9,641 bases of DNA from Bacteroidota bacterium (lineage in GTDB: Bacteria; Bacteroidota; Bacteroidia; Bacteroidales; JAKIYJ01). Shown here in pieces: positions 1-5,828 of this stretch; positions within the stretch are counted from its first letter, which is position 1, and each line of letters begins with the position of its first letter. The position numbers and the translations under genes are program-made. The DNA is taken from contig JAKIYJ010000042.1 in the NCBI GenBank assembly GCA_022708585.1, forward strand, positions 1 through 9,641. The letters run 5' to 3'. Under the pieces are notes generated by a model. The model had not been told where the DNA came from. It made no database searches and saw only the letters and a program-made list of their open reading frames with translations.

Positions 1-207
1 AATAATTTAATTGATGAAATTTATGATACTGCTATAAATGCTGGAGCTAATGGGGGTAAAATATCAGGTGCAGGAGGCGGAGGATTTATGATTTTTTACT
101 GCCCATTAAACACACGTTTTGAAGTTATAAAAGCATTAAGCAAATATGGTGGCAGAAATAGAAGATATGAATTTACCACACAAGGACTTACAACCTGGAT
201 TATATAA
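1..207 (+). CDS. GHMP-family sugar kinase, C-terminal fragment (D-glycero-D-manno-heptose 7-phosphate kinase-like)
   Basis: This is the last 68 codons of a gene whose start lies left of the window; the frame is open from base 1 and ends at a TAA. The fragment contains the glycine-rich GHMP motif GGKISGAGGGGFMIF (residues 19-33 of the fragment), followed by the family-like tail ending in EFTTQGLTTWII. GHMP kinases phosphorylate small sugars or alcohols with ATP in the cytoplasm. The GGKISGAGGGGFM...F plus C-terminal GLTTW pattern is, from memory, closest to the HddA-type heptose 7-phosphate kinases that feed GDP- or ADP-heptose synthesis for surface glycans. The substrate cannot be settled from the C-terminus alone, and other GHMP sugar kinases (fucokinase- or galactokinase-like) remain possible. 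It converges on the thioredoxin-like gene downstream. Confidence 0.8.
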   Translation, partial: NNLIDEIYDTAINAGANGGKISGAGGGGFMIFYCPLNTRFEVIKALSKYGGRNRRYEFTTQGLTTWII

Positions 208-223
208 TATCGTTTTATCCGAT

Positions 224-270
224 TCTTGAATTATGAACCAACTCCAAAACTTATTTTTATCTTGAATTAT
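224..270. repeat. 11-bp direct repeat (TCTTGAATTAT), two copies
   Basis: The same 11 bases occur at 224-234 and 260-270, 36 bp apart, in the non-coding gap between two convergent genes. I see no third copy nearby and the flanks do not match. It may be a small local duplication; no function is implied. Confidence 0.4.
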
Positions 271-283
271 TTTTTATAAAATA

Positions 284-312
284 AATTGATTAATTTCGTA
301 GATAAATCAATT
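284..312. terminator. Possible bidirectional transcription terminator between convergent genes
   Basis: AATTGATT (284-291) and AATCAATT (305-312) are perfect 8-bp inverted arms around a 13-nt loop. The hairpin sits in the 120-bp gap (208-327) between the convergent kinase and thioredoxin-like genes, where a shared terminator is expected. A T-rich run precedes it and an A-rich run follows, so either strand would show a U-rich stretch on one side. The stem is almost all A/T and weak, so the call rests mainly on position. Apart from this and the short direct repeat I see nothing else in the gap. Confidence 0.4.
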
Positions 313-327
313 AAAAATATAGATATT

Positions 328-1737
328 TTATTTTTCATTTTCAATAATTTTATCAAAATATTTTTCAATATTGTAAATTGGATTTTTAGCAGGGTATTCG
401 GCTATATTTCCTTTGTCGTCAATTAAAATATAAAAAGGCACTGTTTTTATTTGATAATCGTCTAACAATTCATAGTTGCCATTAAAATGAAGAAAGTTCC
501 AATTATATTTTTTATTTTTTAAATAAAATTGCATTGTCATAAAATTTTTATCCGTACAAATGCTTAATATTTCTATTTTATTTTTATATTTATCATAAAC
601 TTTTGATATCAGATCAAATTCTGCTTCACAGTCAATACATTTTGTATTCCAGAAAGTAAGATAAATGTATTTGCCTTTAAAATCATCGAGGCTAATAAAT
701 TTTTCATATTGATTTCGTAAATTGAAATATGGTGCTTTACTGCCTTTTTGATGTAAAGAAAAAAGTTTAACAAGGTTGGCAGCAATGATTTTATGTTGTT
801 CAACTTTACTGTTTTTGTTAATTTCGTTTAAGATACCAATAATTGCCTTTTTATCATAGTCGGGAGAATAATACATATTTTTTAAAGTAATCAGCATAAC
901 TAATTCGCGTAGAATTTCATTTTGAAGTAAAGAATCTTCCCCCAACGCATTAAACAGAGCAAGATAATTTTTCTGGACATTAACTGCATTTTTAAGACTT
1001 GTGGTTTTTATTTGTCCCAAAGACTGAGTTGCATAAGCATCAAAAAAGGACACAAAAAATTCCATATAGCCTGGATTATTATATTTTATGTTACAGGGAT
1101 TGAAATATTTTTGGAAAACAAGTTGTTTGTTTATTTTATGGCTGAGTAATTCCAGGCTTGCCAGTCGGTATTTTACTAAATCAAGAAAAAATTCATCTTT
1201 TATTATTTCATATCTTTTAGCAATTTGAGCAAAAAAAGAGTCAACAGCTATTTTATCATGATTATAGTAGATATTTTTAAATTTTTTTTCTACAAAGTCG
1301 GAATAAATAGAGTTAAAATCAAAAATTAAAAGATTAATATCATCATTTTTAGCATAAGGAAAATTTACAGTTAAACTTTTAGGCGTAAAATGTTCAGCAG
1401 TACCTTCATCGTATTTTTCAGCATTTATTTCAATTTTCAAATCATCTCCTGGTTTAATATATAAATCGGCTGCATATTCATCAATATACAAGTTTGCAAA
1501 GCAAGTGGATGAAATATTAAAAATCAACTCAAATTTTCCAGAAGTATCGGCTATTGTAGAAGATAATTCTTTAGTGAGGCAAGAGATTTGGTCATCATAA
1601 GTAAGGAGTCTGATTTTTTTACCCATAGCACCATGAGCTATGCCTGAAACAACAGTTTTTGATTGAGAAAAAGTCTGTTGTAAAGGAAAAATCAAAAGAG
1701 CTAGAAAATAAATAAGCAAATTCCTTTTTAAAGTCAT
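328..1737 (-). CDS. Exported TlpA-like thioredoxin-fold protein (probable thiol:disulfide oxidoreductase)
   Basis: A 469-residue protein with a Sec signal peptide at about residues 1-25 (KR, then a hydrophobic stretch, ending near FSQ), so it should act in the periplasm or at the outer membrane. Residues about 27-105 form a beta-rich region like the N-terminal domain found before TlpA domains in Bacteroidetes (DUF4369-like). Residues about 130-330 are mostly helical and not recognised. The C-terminal part, about 333-469, is a TlpA/AhpC-TSA thioredoxin domain. It starts GSKAPYFNL, carries the redox motif C-I-D-C (C367 and C370, after FWNTK) and has the cis-proline at TVP434. Proteins of this type reduce disulfides in exported proteins or cytochrome c partners; the partner here is unknown. 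It is a single-gene unit with a candidate promoter and a duplicated 11-bp sequence upstream. The ATG at 1735-1737 is supported by the signal peptide that begins there. Confidence 0.85.
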   Translation of the reverse strand: MTLKRNLLIYFLALLIFPLQQTFSQSKTVVSGIAHGAMGKKIRLLTYDDQISCLTKELSSTIADTSGKFELIFNISSTCFANLYIDEYAADLYIKPGDDLKIEINAEKYDEGTAEHFTPKSLTVNFPYAKNDDINLLIFDFNSIYSDFVEKKFKNIYYNHDKIAVDSFFAQIAKRYEIIKDEFFLDLVKYRLASLELLSHKINKQLVFQKYFNPCNIKYNNPGYMEFFVSFFDAYATQSLGQIKTTSLKNAVNVQKNYLALFNALGEDSLLQNEILRELVMLITLKNMYYSPDYDKKAIIGILNEINKNSKVEQHKIIAANLVKLFSLHQKGSKAPYFNLRNQYEKFISLDDFKGKYIYLTFWNTKCIDCEAEFDLISKVYDKYKNKIEILSICTDKNFMTMQFYLKNKKYNWNFLHFNGNYELLDDYQIKTVPFYILIDDKGNIAEYPAKNPIYNIEKYFDKIIENEK

Positions 1738-1738
1738 A

Positions 1739-1771
1739 GTTCAAAGAATTAAAATTTTATGTTCAAAGAAT
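1739..1771 (-). repeat. Duplicated 11-bp element abutting the start codon of the thioredoxin-like gene
   Basis: Read on the minus strand, ATTCTTTGAAC occurs twice (plus-strand 1761-1771 and 1739-1749). The copies are separated by an 11-bp A/T spacer that is itself nearly palindromic, giving a 22-bp repeat period, about two helical turns. The second copy ends one base before the ATG. If the candidate -7 box near 1802-1810 is used, both copies lie in the 5' untranslated leader. They could be an operator, RNA-binding sites or a simple duplication. Confidence 0.5.
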
Positions 1772-1790
1772 ATGGTTTCAATTTCTTGCT

Positions 1791-1811
1791 CTTACTTTGT
1801 TGCAAAATAAG
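1791..1811 (-). promoter_or_regulatory. Candidate -7 box for the thioredoxin-like gene, overlapping a short hairpin after coaD
   Basis: On the minus strand TTATTTTGC (1802-1810) differs from the Bacteroidetes -7 consensus TAnnTTTG at one position and lies about 65-75 bp before the thioredoxin-like ATG. The same bases belong to an inverted repeat: CAAAATAAG (1803-1811) pairs with CTTACTTTG (1791-1799) across a 3-nt loop. In leftward RNA this is a 9-bp stem with one G-U pair. It begins 11 bases after the coaD stop codon, so it could also help end coaD transcripts, although no U-tract follows. Both readings are tentative. Confidence 0.35.
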
Positions 1812-1821
1812 TTTAAATAAA

Positions 1822-2295
1822 TCAAAAAAAACGGTCAGGTATAATAACACCATCGGGCAAGAAAGGGGATGCATTTCCTCCATATTTAATTATTTCTCTT
1901 ACCAGGCTGGATGTTATTCCACTTAATTCCGGCAAAGCGAGTAAAAAGACAGTTTCAATATCTGAGTGCATAATTTTGTTCATTTGAGCTATATCTTTTT
2001 CATAATCAAAATCAGCAGAAGTTCTTACTCCTCTTATAATATATTTTGCATTATTTAATATACAAAAATCGACTGTTAATCCTTTAAAAGTTTGTACATC
2101 TGTATTGGGTAATTTTTCAGTAATTATTTTTAACCATTGTTTTTTAAGTTCAATGGGGAAAAAAGTTTGTTTTTGGCTATTTTCACCAATAGCAACAATT
2201 ACTCTGTCAAATATTGATGAAGCTCTTACGATAAGATTTTCGTGTCCTTTTGTAACCGGGTCAAAAGAGCCGGGAAATACTGCTATTTTTGTCAT
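1822..2295 (-). CDS. coaD: Phosphopantetheine adenylyltransferase
   Basis: CoaD transfers AMP from ATP to 4'-phosphopantetheine, giving dephospho-CoA and pyrophosphate; this is the penultimate step of CoA biosynthesis in the cytoplasm. The 157-residue length is normal for the family. The nucleotidyltransferase signature is clear: PGSFDPVTKGH at residues 8-18 contains the T-x-G-H motif (15-18), and the second motif TSSLVRE at 128-134 matches the family's ISSTxVR. FKGLTVDF (70-77) and IIRGVRTSADFDYE (86-99) are also typical. It lies 54 nt downstream of rsmD on the same strand and has its own candidate promoter in that gap. The last codons contain a run of eight T before the TGA, so replication slippage there would alter only the C-terminus. 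Confidence 0.96.
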   Translation of the reverse strand: MTKIAVFPGSFDPVTKGHENLIVRASSIFDRVIVAIGENSQKQTFFPIELKKQWLKIITEKLPNTDVQTFKGLTVDFCILNNAKYIIRGVRTSADFDYEKDIAQMNKIMHSDIETVFLLALPELSGITSSLVREIIKYGGNASPFLPDGVIIPDRFF

Positions 2296-2317
2296 AATTG
2301 TATTATAAAGAATTTTA

Positions 2318-2325
2318 CAAATTTA
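2318..2325 (-). promoter_or_regulatory. Candidate -7 promoter box for coaD
   Basis: On the minus strand this reads TAAATTTG, a full match to the Bacteroidetes TAnnTTTG box. It lies 22 bp upstream of the coaD ATG in the rsmD-coaD gap. I found no clear -33 TTTG partner, so coaD could use this promoter, read-through from rsmD, or both. Confidence 0.45.
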
Positions 2326-2349
2326 CTAAAATGGAATATTCACGAGTCA

Positions 2350-2880
2350 TCACATAAAAAAACTGAAGTTTACTCTGCCATAGACTCTGCGTTCAATAAG
2401 TCTGTCAACAAATTCAAAAGTAAGTTCTGCTGGATGCTCTATAATAAGTATACCACCAGGAGTTAGATTATTATTTTTAAAAATCCAGTCGGGGATTTTT
2501 TCAGTTCCTTGAATATCATAAGGAGGATCAGCAAAGATTATATTCCAGGATTTTTTGTTATTATGTAGGAATCCACAAGCAGATGAAGTAATGGTCTTAA
2601 CATTTTGCATATTAAATTTTGCAGCAGTATTTTTAATAAAATCAGTACAATGCGGGTTAATATCCACAGATATTATTTCAAGGCAACCACGTGATGCCAA
2701 TTCCAAAGTTATACCACCCAGCCCGGAGTACAGGTCAAGAGCTCTTGTTAATTTAAAGTCAACTTTATTGGCAAGTATGTTAAATAGAGCTTCTTTGGCT
2801 TTATCGGTTGTAGGTCGAAGGTTAAACCCTTTGGGTACAACAATTTTTCTTCCTTTATGAGTGCCACTAATTATTCGCAC
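2350..2880 (-). CDS. rsmD: 16S rRNA (guanine966-N2)-methyltransferase RsmD
   Basis: RsmD methylates N2 of G966 in 16S rRNA using S-adenosylmethionine. The 176-residue protein begins MRIISGTHKGRKI, the usual RsmD opening, followed by LRPTTDKAKEALFNIL (21-36). The SAM-binding motif I region is ALDLYSGLGG (47-56) with ELASRG (60-65). The catalytic N-methyltransferase motif DPPY is at 118-121. The start codon is GTG at 2878-2880, chosen because it places the conserved MRII exactly at the N-terminus. It overlaps the last 10 bases of the preceding DUF3822-type gene, which suggests translational coupling. The order DUF3822 gene, rsmD, coaD is, from memory, common in Bacteroidetes. Confidence 0.93.
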   Translation of the reverse strand: MRIISGTHKGRKIVVPKGFNLRPTTDKAKEALFNILANKVDFKLTRALDLYSGLGGITLELASRGCLEIISVDINPHCTDFIKNTAAKFNMQNVKTITSSACGFLHNNKKSWNIIFADPPYDIQGTEKIPDWIFKNNNLTPGGILIIEHPAELTFEFVDRLIERRVYGRVNFSFFM

Positions 2881-3740
2881 AGTTCTGAATTAAAAAGTGA
2901 AAAATAATAATGTTCTTGAATCGTATCAAGGGCATAGGAATATTTTAATGCAGTATTATGTTTTAATATATATAATTTCCCAATATATTTATATAAAAGT
3001 TCAAAAATCAGAGAATCTGTTTCAATATCTCCTGATAAATATAAAGGGGTTAGCAATGGTTTTAATTTTAATTGTTCAAAAACAAACAAGACATAATATA
3101 ATAAATCTTCGGCGGTTTTATATTTAAAAGAATTATAAAAAACAAGTCCTTCTGTTGAAATTATTATCATATCGAAATAAGCAGATGAAATATTAACAAA
3201 AGCAGTAGTCTCGGACATTTTATTTTTAAATATTGAAAACAATCCTTTAATTAAGGCAGATGAAGAATGCAATATACGAGCATGAGGATTGAAATCAAGT
3301 ACAGCATTTTTTAAATCAGTTTGAATTTTATATATATTAACGAGGTTGATAGATTGTAAGATATCAGAATTAACAATAAATTCGGGTTCAAGCGGATTAT
3401 TAAATTCTATGTAGGATGACTGATATTTTTGGTTGTAAATATTCAATGGTACCAGGGTACAGCCTTGTGTTCTAATAAGAAAAGTAGTATTTTTGAATTG
3501 ATTTTTTAATAAATCATTTTCAGAAATAAAATCTTTAAATTCTTTTGCAGCTATGATAGAAGACAGGGCAATAGAATCATTATTTTTTTCGAAATATATA
3601 AATTCATTATTTATTGTATCATATACACAAGAAGTAATATAAGAAGAAGACAACTCAACTGTTAAATTACACATAGAAGTAATTTCGGGAGAGAAATTTT
3701 TGTCTTGAAGTTTTATTCCGGTTTTGCCGGCCTTATTCAT
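2871..3740 (-). CDS. DUF3822-type protein of unknown function
   Basis: A 289-residue soluble protein with no signal peptide or membrane segment. I assign it to the DUF3822 family from its position directly before rsmD and from an overall pattern I recognise: a short beta-strand start (LTVELSSSYITSCVYD, about 26-41), a middle region with a TTFLIRTQGCTLVPLNIYN segment (about 84-103), and a second lobe with TAFVNISSAYFDMIIIS (about 179-195) followed by GLVFYNSFKYKTAEDLLYYVLF. Paired beta-hairpin motifs of this kind in two lobes resemble the actin-like ATPase fold of the PilM/GspL type. That fold is my inference, and I cannot identify nucleotide-binding residues. The gene is 14 nt downstream of the pilin-like gene and overlaps rsmD by 10 nt, so the three are probably co-transcribed. 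Function is unknown. Confidence 0.75.
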   Translation of the reverse strand: MNKAGKTGIKLQDKNFSPEITSMCNLTVELSSSYITSCVYDTINNEFIYFEKNNDSIALSSIIAAKEFKDFISENDLLKNQFKNTTFLIRTQGCTLVPLNIYNQKYQSSYIEFNNPLEPEFIVNSDILQSINLVNIYKIQTDLKNAVLDFNPHARILHSSSALIKGLFSIFKNKMSETTAFVNISSAYFDMIIISTEGLVFYNSFKYKTAEDLLYYVLFVFEQLKLKPLLTPLYLSGDIETDSLIFELLYKYIGKLYILKHNTALKYSYALDTIQEHYYFSLFNSELCE

Positions 3741-3754
3741 AAAAAATAAAGATT

Positions 3755-4357
3755 TTATTCCCAGTTGCCATCATGGGAAGCTTCTGTCATTGAACCTAAA
3801 ATAAGAGCTGGTTTCTCTTCTTTGTTAATCATATCTTTGTCAAGTCCTTTAAGGTAAGCTTCATTAGGAGCAACAACTTCAAAAACTTTAACTTTAACAT
3901 GTCCTTTTTCGATTTCACCTGCTCTAAGAGAAAATTGCTGTCCATCAGAAAAAGGAATTATTGAAAAATTTTCGAGTGAAAAATCCTTTCTATGGCCAAA
4001 TAAGCTATCAAGTGCGTTAACATAAGTAGTATCCACTTTAATGAAACCTCTTTTAATAGCTTCTTCTTCTGAAATTTCGGATAAGCTGTCGGGCAAAGTA
4101 CTTATTTTTTTTATCACAGGCAATTTGCCATTTTTCAGGAAATCAATCAACTTATCCCAACTGTCAGCGTATTCTTTATTTACATTTTTATAATTTAATT
4201 GAGCTGTTCTTATATCTTTCAGTTTATTTATAACAATTTCGCGTCTGCGATTTCTTTCTTTATTATATCTAACAGGTTCCATTATACTTTCATAAACAAG
4301 ATATGCCAATATTATAATTAAGATAAATAATGCTATCTGAATAATGTTCTTTTTCAT
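3755..4357 (-). CDS. Membrane-anchored pilin-like protein of unknown function
   Basis: A 200-residue protein with a 4-residue N-terminus (MKKN), one strongly hydrophobic segment (about 5-22) and the rest probably periplasmic. After the membrane segment comes a long charged helix (about 29-60) leading into IRTAQLNYKNVNKEYADSWDKLIDFL. This resembles the helix and 'AQ..Y....G.Y..s...L' stretch of type II pseudopilins and pilins. It lacks the prepilin peptidase site (a G before F/M with E at +5), so it is probably anchored rather than processed. The C-terminus is polar and ends GSMTEASHDGNWE; such a tail is, from memory, conserved in Bacteroidetes relatives. It is the first gene of the leftward cluster with the DUF3822-type gene and rsmD, with a perfect -7 box 67 bp upstream. 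No named function is known to me. Confidence 0.75.
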   Translation of the reverse strand: MKKNIIQIALFILIIILAYLVYESIMEPVRYNKERNRRREIVINKLKDIRTAQLNYKNVNKEYADSWDKLIDFLKNGKLPVIKKISTLPDSLSEISEEEAIKRGFIKVDTTYVNALDSLFGHRKDFSLENFSIIPFSDGQQFSLRAGEIEKGHVKVKVFEVVAPNEAYLKGLDKDMINKEEKPALILGSMTEASHDGNWE

Positions 4358-4423
4358 TCTTTTTTATTTTTAAAAAGATTTTTTAGTAACAAGAAACTTC
4401 AAAAATTAATATAAATATGAGTG

Positions 4424-4431
4424 CAAAAATA
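4424..4431 (-). promoter_or_regulatory. Candidate -7 promoter box for the pilin-like/DUF3822/rsmD cluster
   Basis: The minus strand reads TATTTTTG followed by CAC, a full match to TAnnTTTG. It is 66 bp upstream of the first gene of the leftward cluster and faces the opposed promoter at 4487-4494. No clear -33 TTTG is visible at the expected distance. Confidence 0.5.
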
Positions 4432-4444
4432 TAATTTTTATGTA

Positions 4445-4466
4445 ATTATTAATAATTTATTAATAA
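4445..4466. repeat. Two tandem copies of the palindrome TTATTAATAA in a divergent promoter region
   Basis: TTATTAATAA, a perfect 10-bp palindrome, occurs at 4446-4455 and again at 4457-4466, an 11-bp period or about one helical turn. The pair sits between two opposed promoter boxes, in the -30 to -50 zone of the sigma-54 activator promoter. It could be a dimer-binding operator or an UP-element-like A/T tract. Confidence 0.4.
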
Positions 4467-4486
4467 TTTTTTTCAAAAAATACAAT

Positions 4487-4494
4487 TAACTTTG
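4487..4494 (+). promoter_or_regulatory. Candidate -7 promoter box for the sigma-54 activator gene
   Basis: TAACTTTG is a full match to the Bacteroidetes TAnnTTTG box and ends 24 bp before the ATG, so the leader would be short. The -33 position is T-rich (4467-4473) without an exact TTTG. It suggests that this regulator gene is read by the housekeeping sigma factor. Confidence 0.5.
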
Positions 4495-4518
4495 TACATT
4501 TTTGAAATAACATTTTAA

Positions 4519-5763
4519 ATGGATATATTATCAATCAAACAGCGGTTTGGTATTATCGGCAATTCGCCTTTGTTAGACAGAGCAATTAATATTGCCATGC
4601 AAGTTGCGCCAACAGATTTATCTGTTTTAATTACTGGTGAAAGTGGAACTGGAAAAGAGGTTTTTCCTAAAATTATTCACTATTTAAGTCCACGCAAGCA
4701 TGCATCATATATTGCTGTCAATTGTGGCGCAATACCTGAAGGAACAATTGACTCAGAATTATTCGGTCATGAAAAAGGGTCTTTTACAGGAGCTCATGAA
4801 GCACGTAAGGGATATTTTGAAGAAGCTAATGGGGGAACTATTTTTCTCGATGAAGTTGCTGAACTGCCCCTTGCTACTCAGGCACGATTGCTTAGAGTAC
4901 TTGAAACTGGCGAATACATAAGAGTGGGAGCTTCCAAAGTTATGAAAACTAATGTAAGAATAGTAGCTGCTACCAATATTGATATTACTGAAGCAATTAG
5001 CCACGGTAATTTCAGGGAAGACCTTTATTATAGACTGAATTCAGTGCCTATTTACATTCCGCCATTAAGAGAAAGAAAAGAAGATATTATGCTACTCTTC
5101 AAAAAATTCGCCTCCGATTTTGCAGAAAAATACAGAATGCCTCCTATTCAACTTGATGAAAATGCCCAAAACCTTATAATTAACTATCGCTGGCAAGGAA
5201 ATATAAGACAATTGAAAAATATTACCGAACAAATTTCTATTATTGAACAAAACCGACTCATCACTTCTGATATTCTAAAAAAATATCTCCCTGAAATTAT
5301 ACCCGGAAATGATTTACCTGTTTTATTTAACGGAACTAAATCACATACTCTTGATGAAAGGGAACTGCTTTATAAAATTCTTTTCGATATGAGAAAAGAT
5401 ATTTATGATCTTAAAAAACTTGTGGCAAATATTATTGAAAATAATATTACACCCGAAGACATCGCCGGTGCTTCTAAAACTTTATTTAAAGATGTTTATC
5501 ATGATGATAATTTGCATATAAATTATCCTGATATTTCTGAACATGATAATCTTGAACTCAAACACTACAATTCAACAATATCCGATTCTGTAGCTGACTC
5601 AGAAGTCATTGATGAAAATCTCTCTATTCAGAAAATTGAAAAAGACCTTATAATAAAGGCTCTGGAACGCCATAAGGGTAAACGTAAAAATGCAGCAAAA
5701 GAACTCGGAATTTCAGAGAGAACCCTTTACAGGAAAATTAAAGAATATGATATTGTTAAATAA
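4519..5763 (+). CDS. Sigma-54-dependent transcriptional activator (AAA+ enhancer-binding protein, no receiver domain)
   Basis: A 414-residue bacterial enhancer-binding protein that would use ATP hydrolysis to open promoters bound by RpoN (sigma-54) polymerase. The AAA+ domain begins almost at the N-terminus (about 12-255). It has Walker A GESGTGKE (40-47), the sigma-54-contacting loop GSFTGA (87-92; GAFTGA in most activators), Walker B GTIFLDE (106-112), a probable arginine finger in YYRLN (R172) and sensor II in GNIRQL (227-232). A linker containing DMRKDIYDLKKLV (about 290-302, helical) leads to a Fis-type helix-turn-helix at about 370-410 (KNAAKELGISERTLYRKIKE). There is no receiver, PAS or GAF domain, so activity must be controlled by expression or by a partner. 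From memory, Bacteroidetes relatives are usually followed by lptE; here the next gene is a secreted nuclease, 65 bp away. The gene ends inside a strong hairpin. Confidence 0.93.
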   Translation: MDILSIKQRFGIIGNSPLLDRAINIAMQVAPTDLSVLITGESGTGKEVFPKIIHYLSPRKHASYIAVNCGAIPEGTIDSELFGHEKGSFTGAHEARKGYFEEANGGTIFLDEVAELPLATQARLLRVLETGEYIRVGASKVMKTNVRIVAATNIDITEAISHGNFREDLYYRLNSVPIYIPPLRERKEDIMLLFKKFASDFAEKYRMPPIQLDENAQNLIINYRWQGNIRQLKNITEQISIIEQNRLITSDILKKYLPEIIPGNDLPVLFNGTKSHTLDERELLYKILFDMRKDIYDLKKLVANIIENNITPEDIAGASKTLFKDVYHDDNLHINYPDISEHDNLELKHYNSTISDSVADSEVIDENLSIQKIEKDLIIKALERHKGKRKNAAKELGISERTLYRKIKEYDIVK

Positions 5764-5784
5764 TTTGAAATTATTTAACAATAT
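5750..5784 (+). terminator. Perfect 16-bp stem hairpin overlapping the end of the sigma-54 activator gene
   Basis: ATATTGTTAAATAATT (5750-5765) and AATTATTTAACAATAT (5769-5784) are exact inverted repeats around a 3-nt loop. The left arm contains the last codons and the TAA stop of the activator gene. The length and perfection make a folded RNA very likely, and the position fits a terminator or 3'-end-protecting hairpin. The stem is nearly all A/T and is followed by AAATTAAAAATA rather than a U-tract, so it is not a textbook intrinsic terminator. Confidence 0.65.
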
Positions 5785-5828
5785 AAATTAAAAATATCCT
5801 GTATATTTTAAATATTTTAATTAAATAT

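Noticed and set aside
609..803. Short minus-strand frame inside the thioredoxin-like gene
   Set aside because: It overlaps the thioredoxin domain in another frame.
2105..2466. Plus-strand open frames opposite coaD and rsmD
   Set aside because: They lie antisense to well-supported genes with intact motifs and show no recognisable protein pattern.
2555..3127. Plus-strand open frames opposite rsmD and the DUF3822-type gene
   Set aside because: Shadow frames; the minus-strand products have conserved motifs and the plus-strand translations do not.
4119..4129. GGCAATTTGCC palindrome, considered as an operator or sigma-54 site
   Set aside because: It lies inside the pilin-like coding region and lacks the GG-N10-GC spacing of a -24/-12 promoter.
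4700..5004. Alternative frames on both strands inside the sigma-54 activator gene
   Set aside because: They overlap the AAA+ domain, whose reading frame is certain from Walker A, GSFTGA and Walker B.
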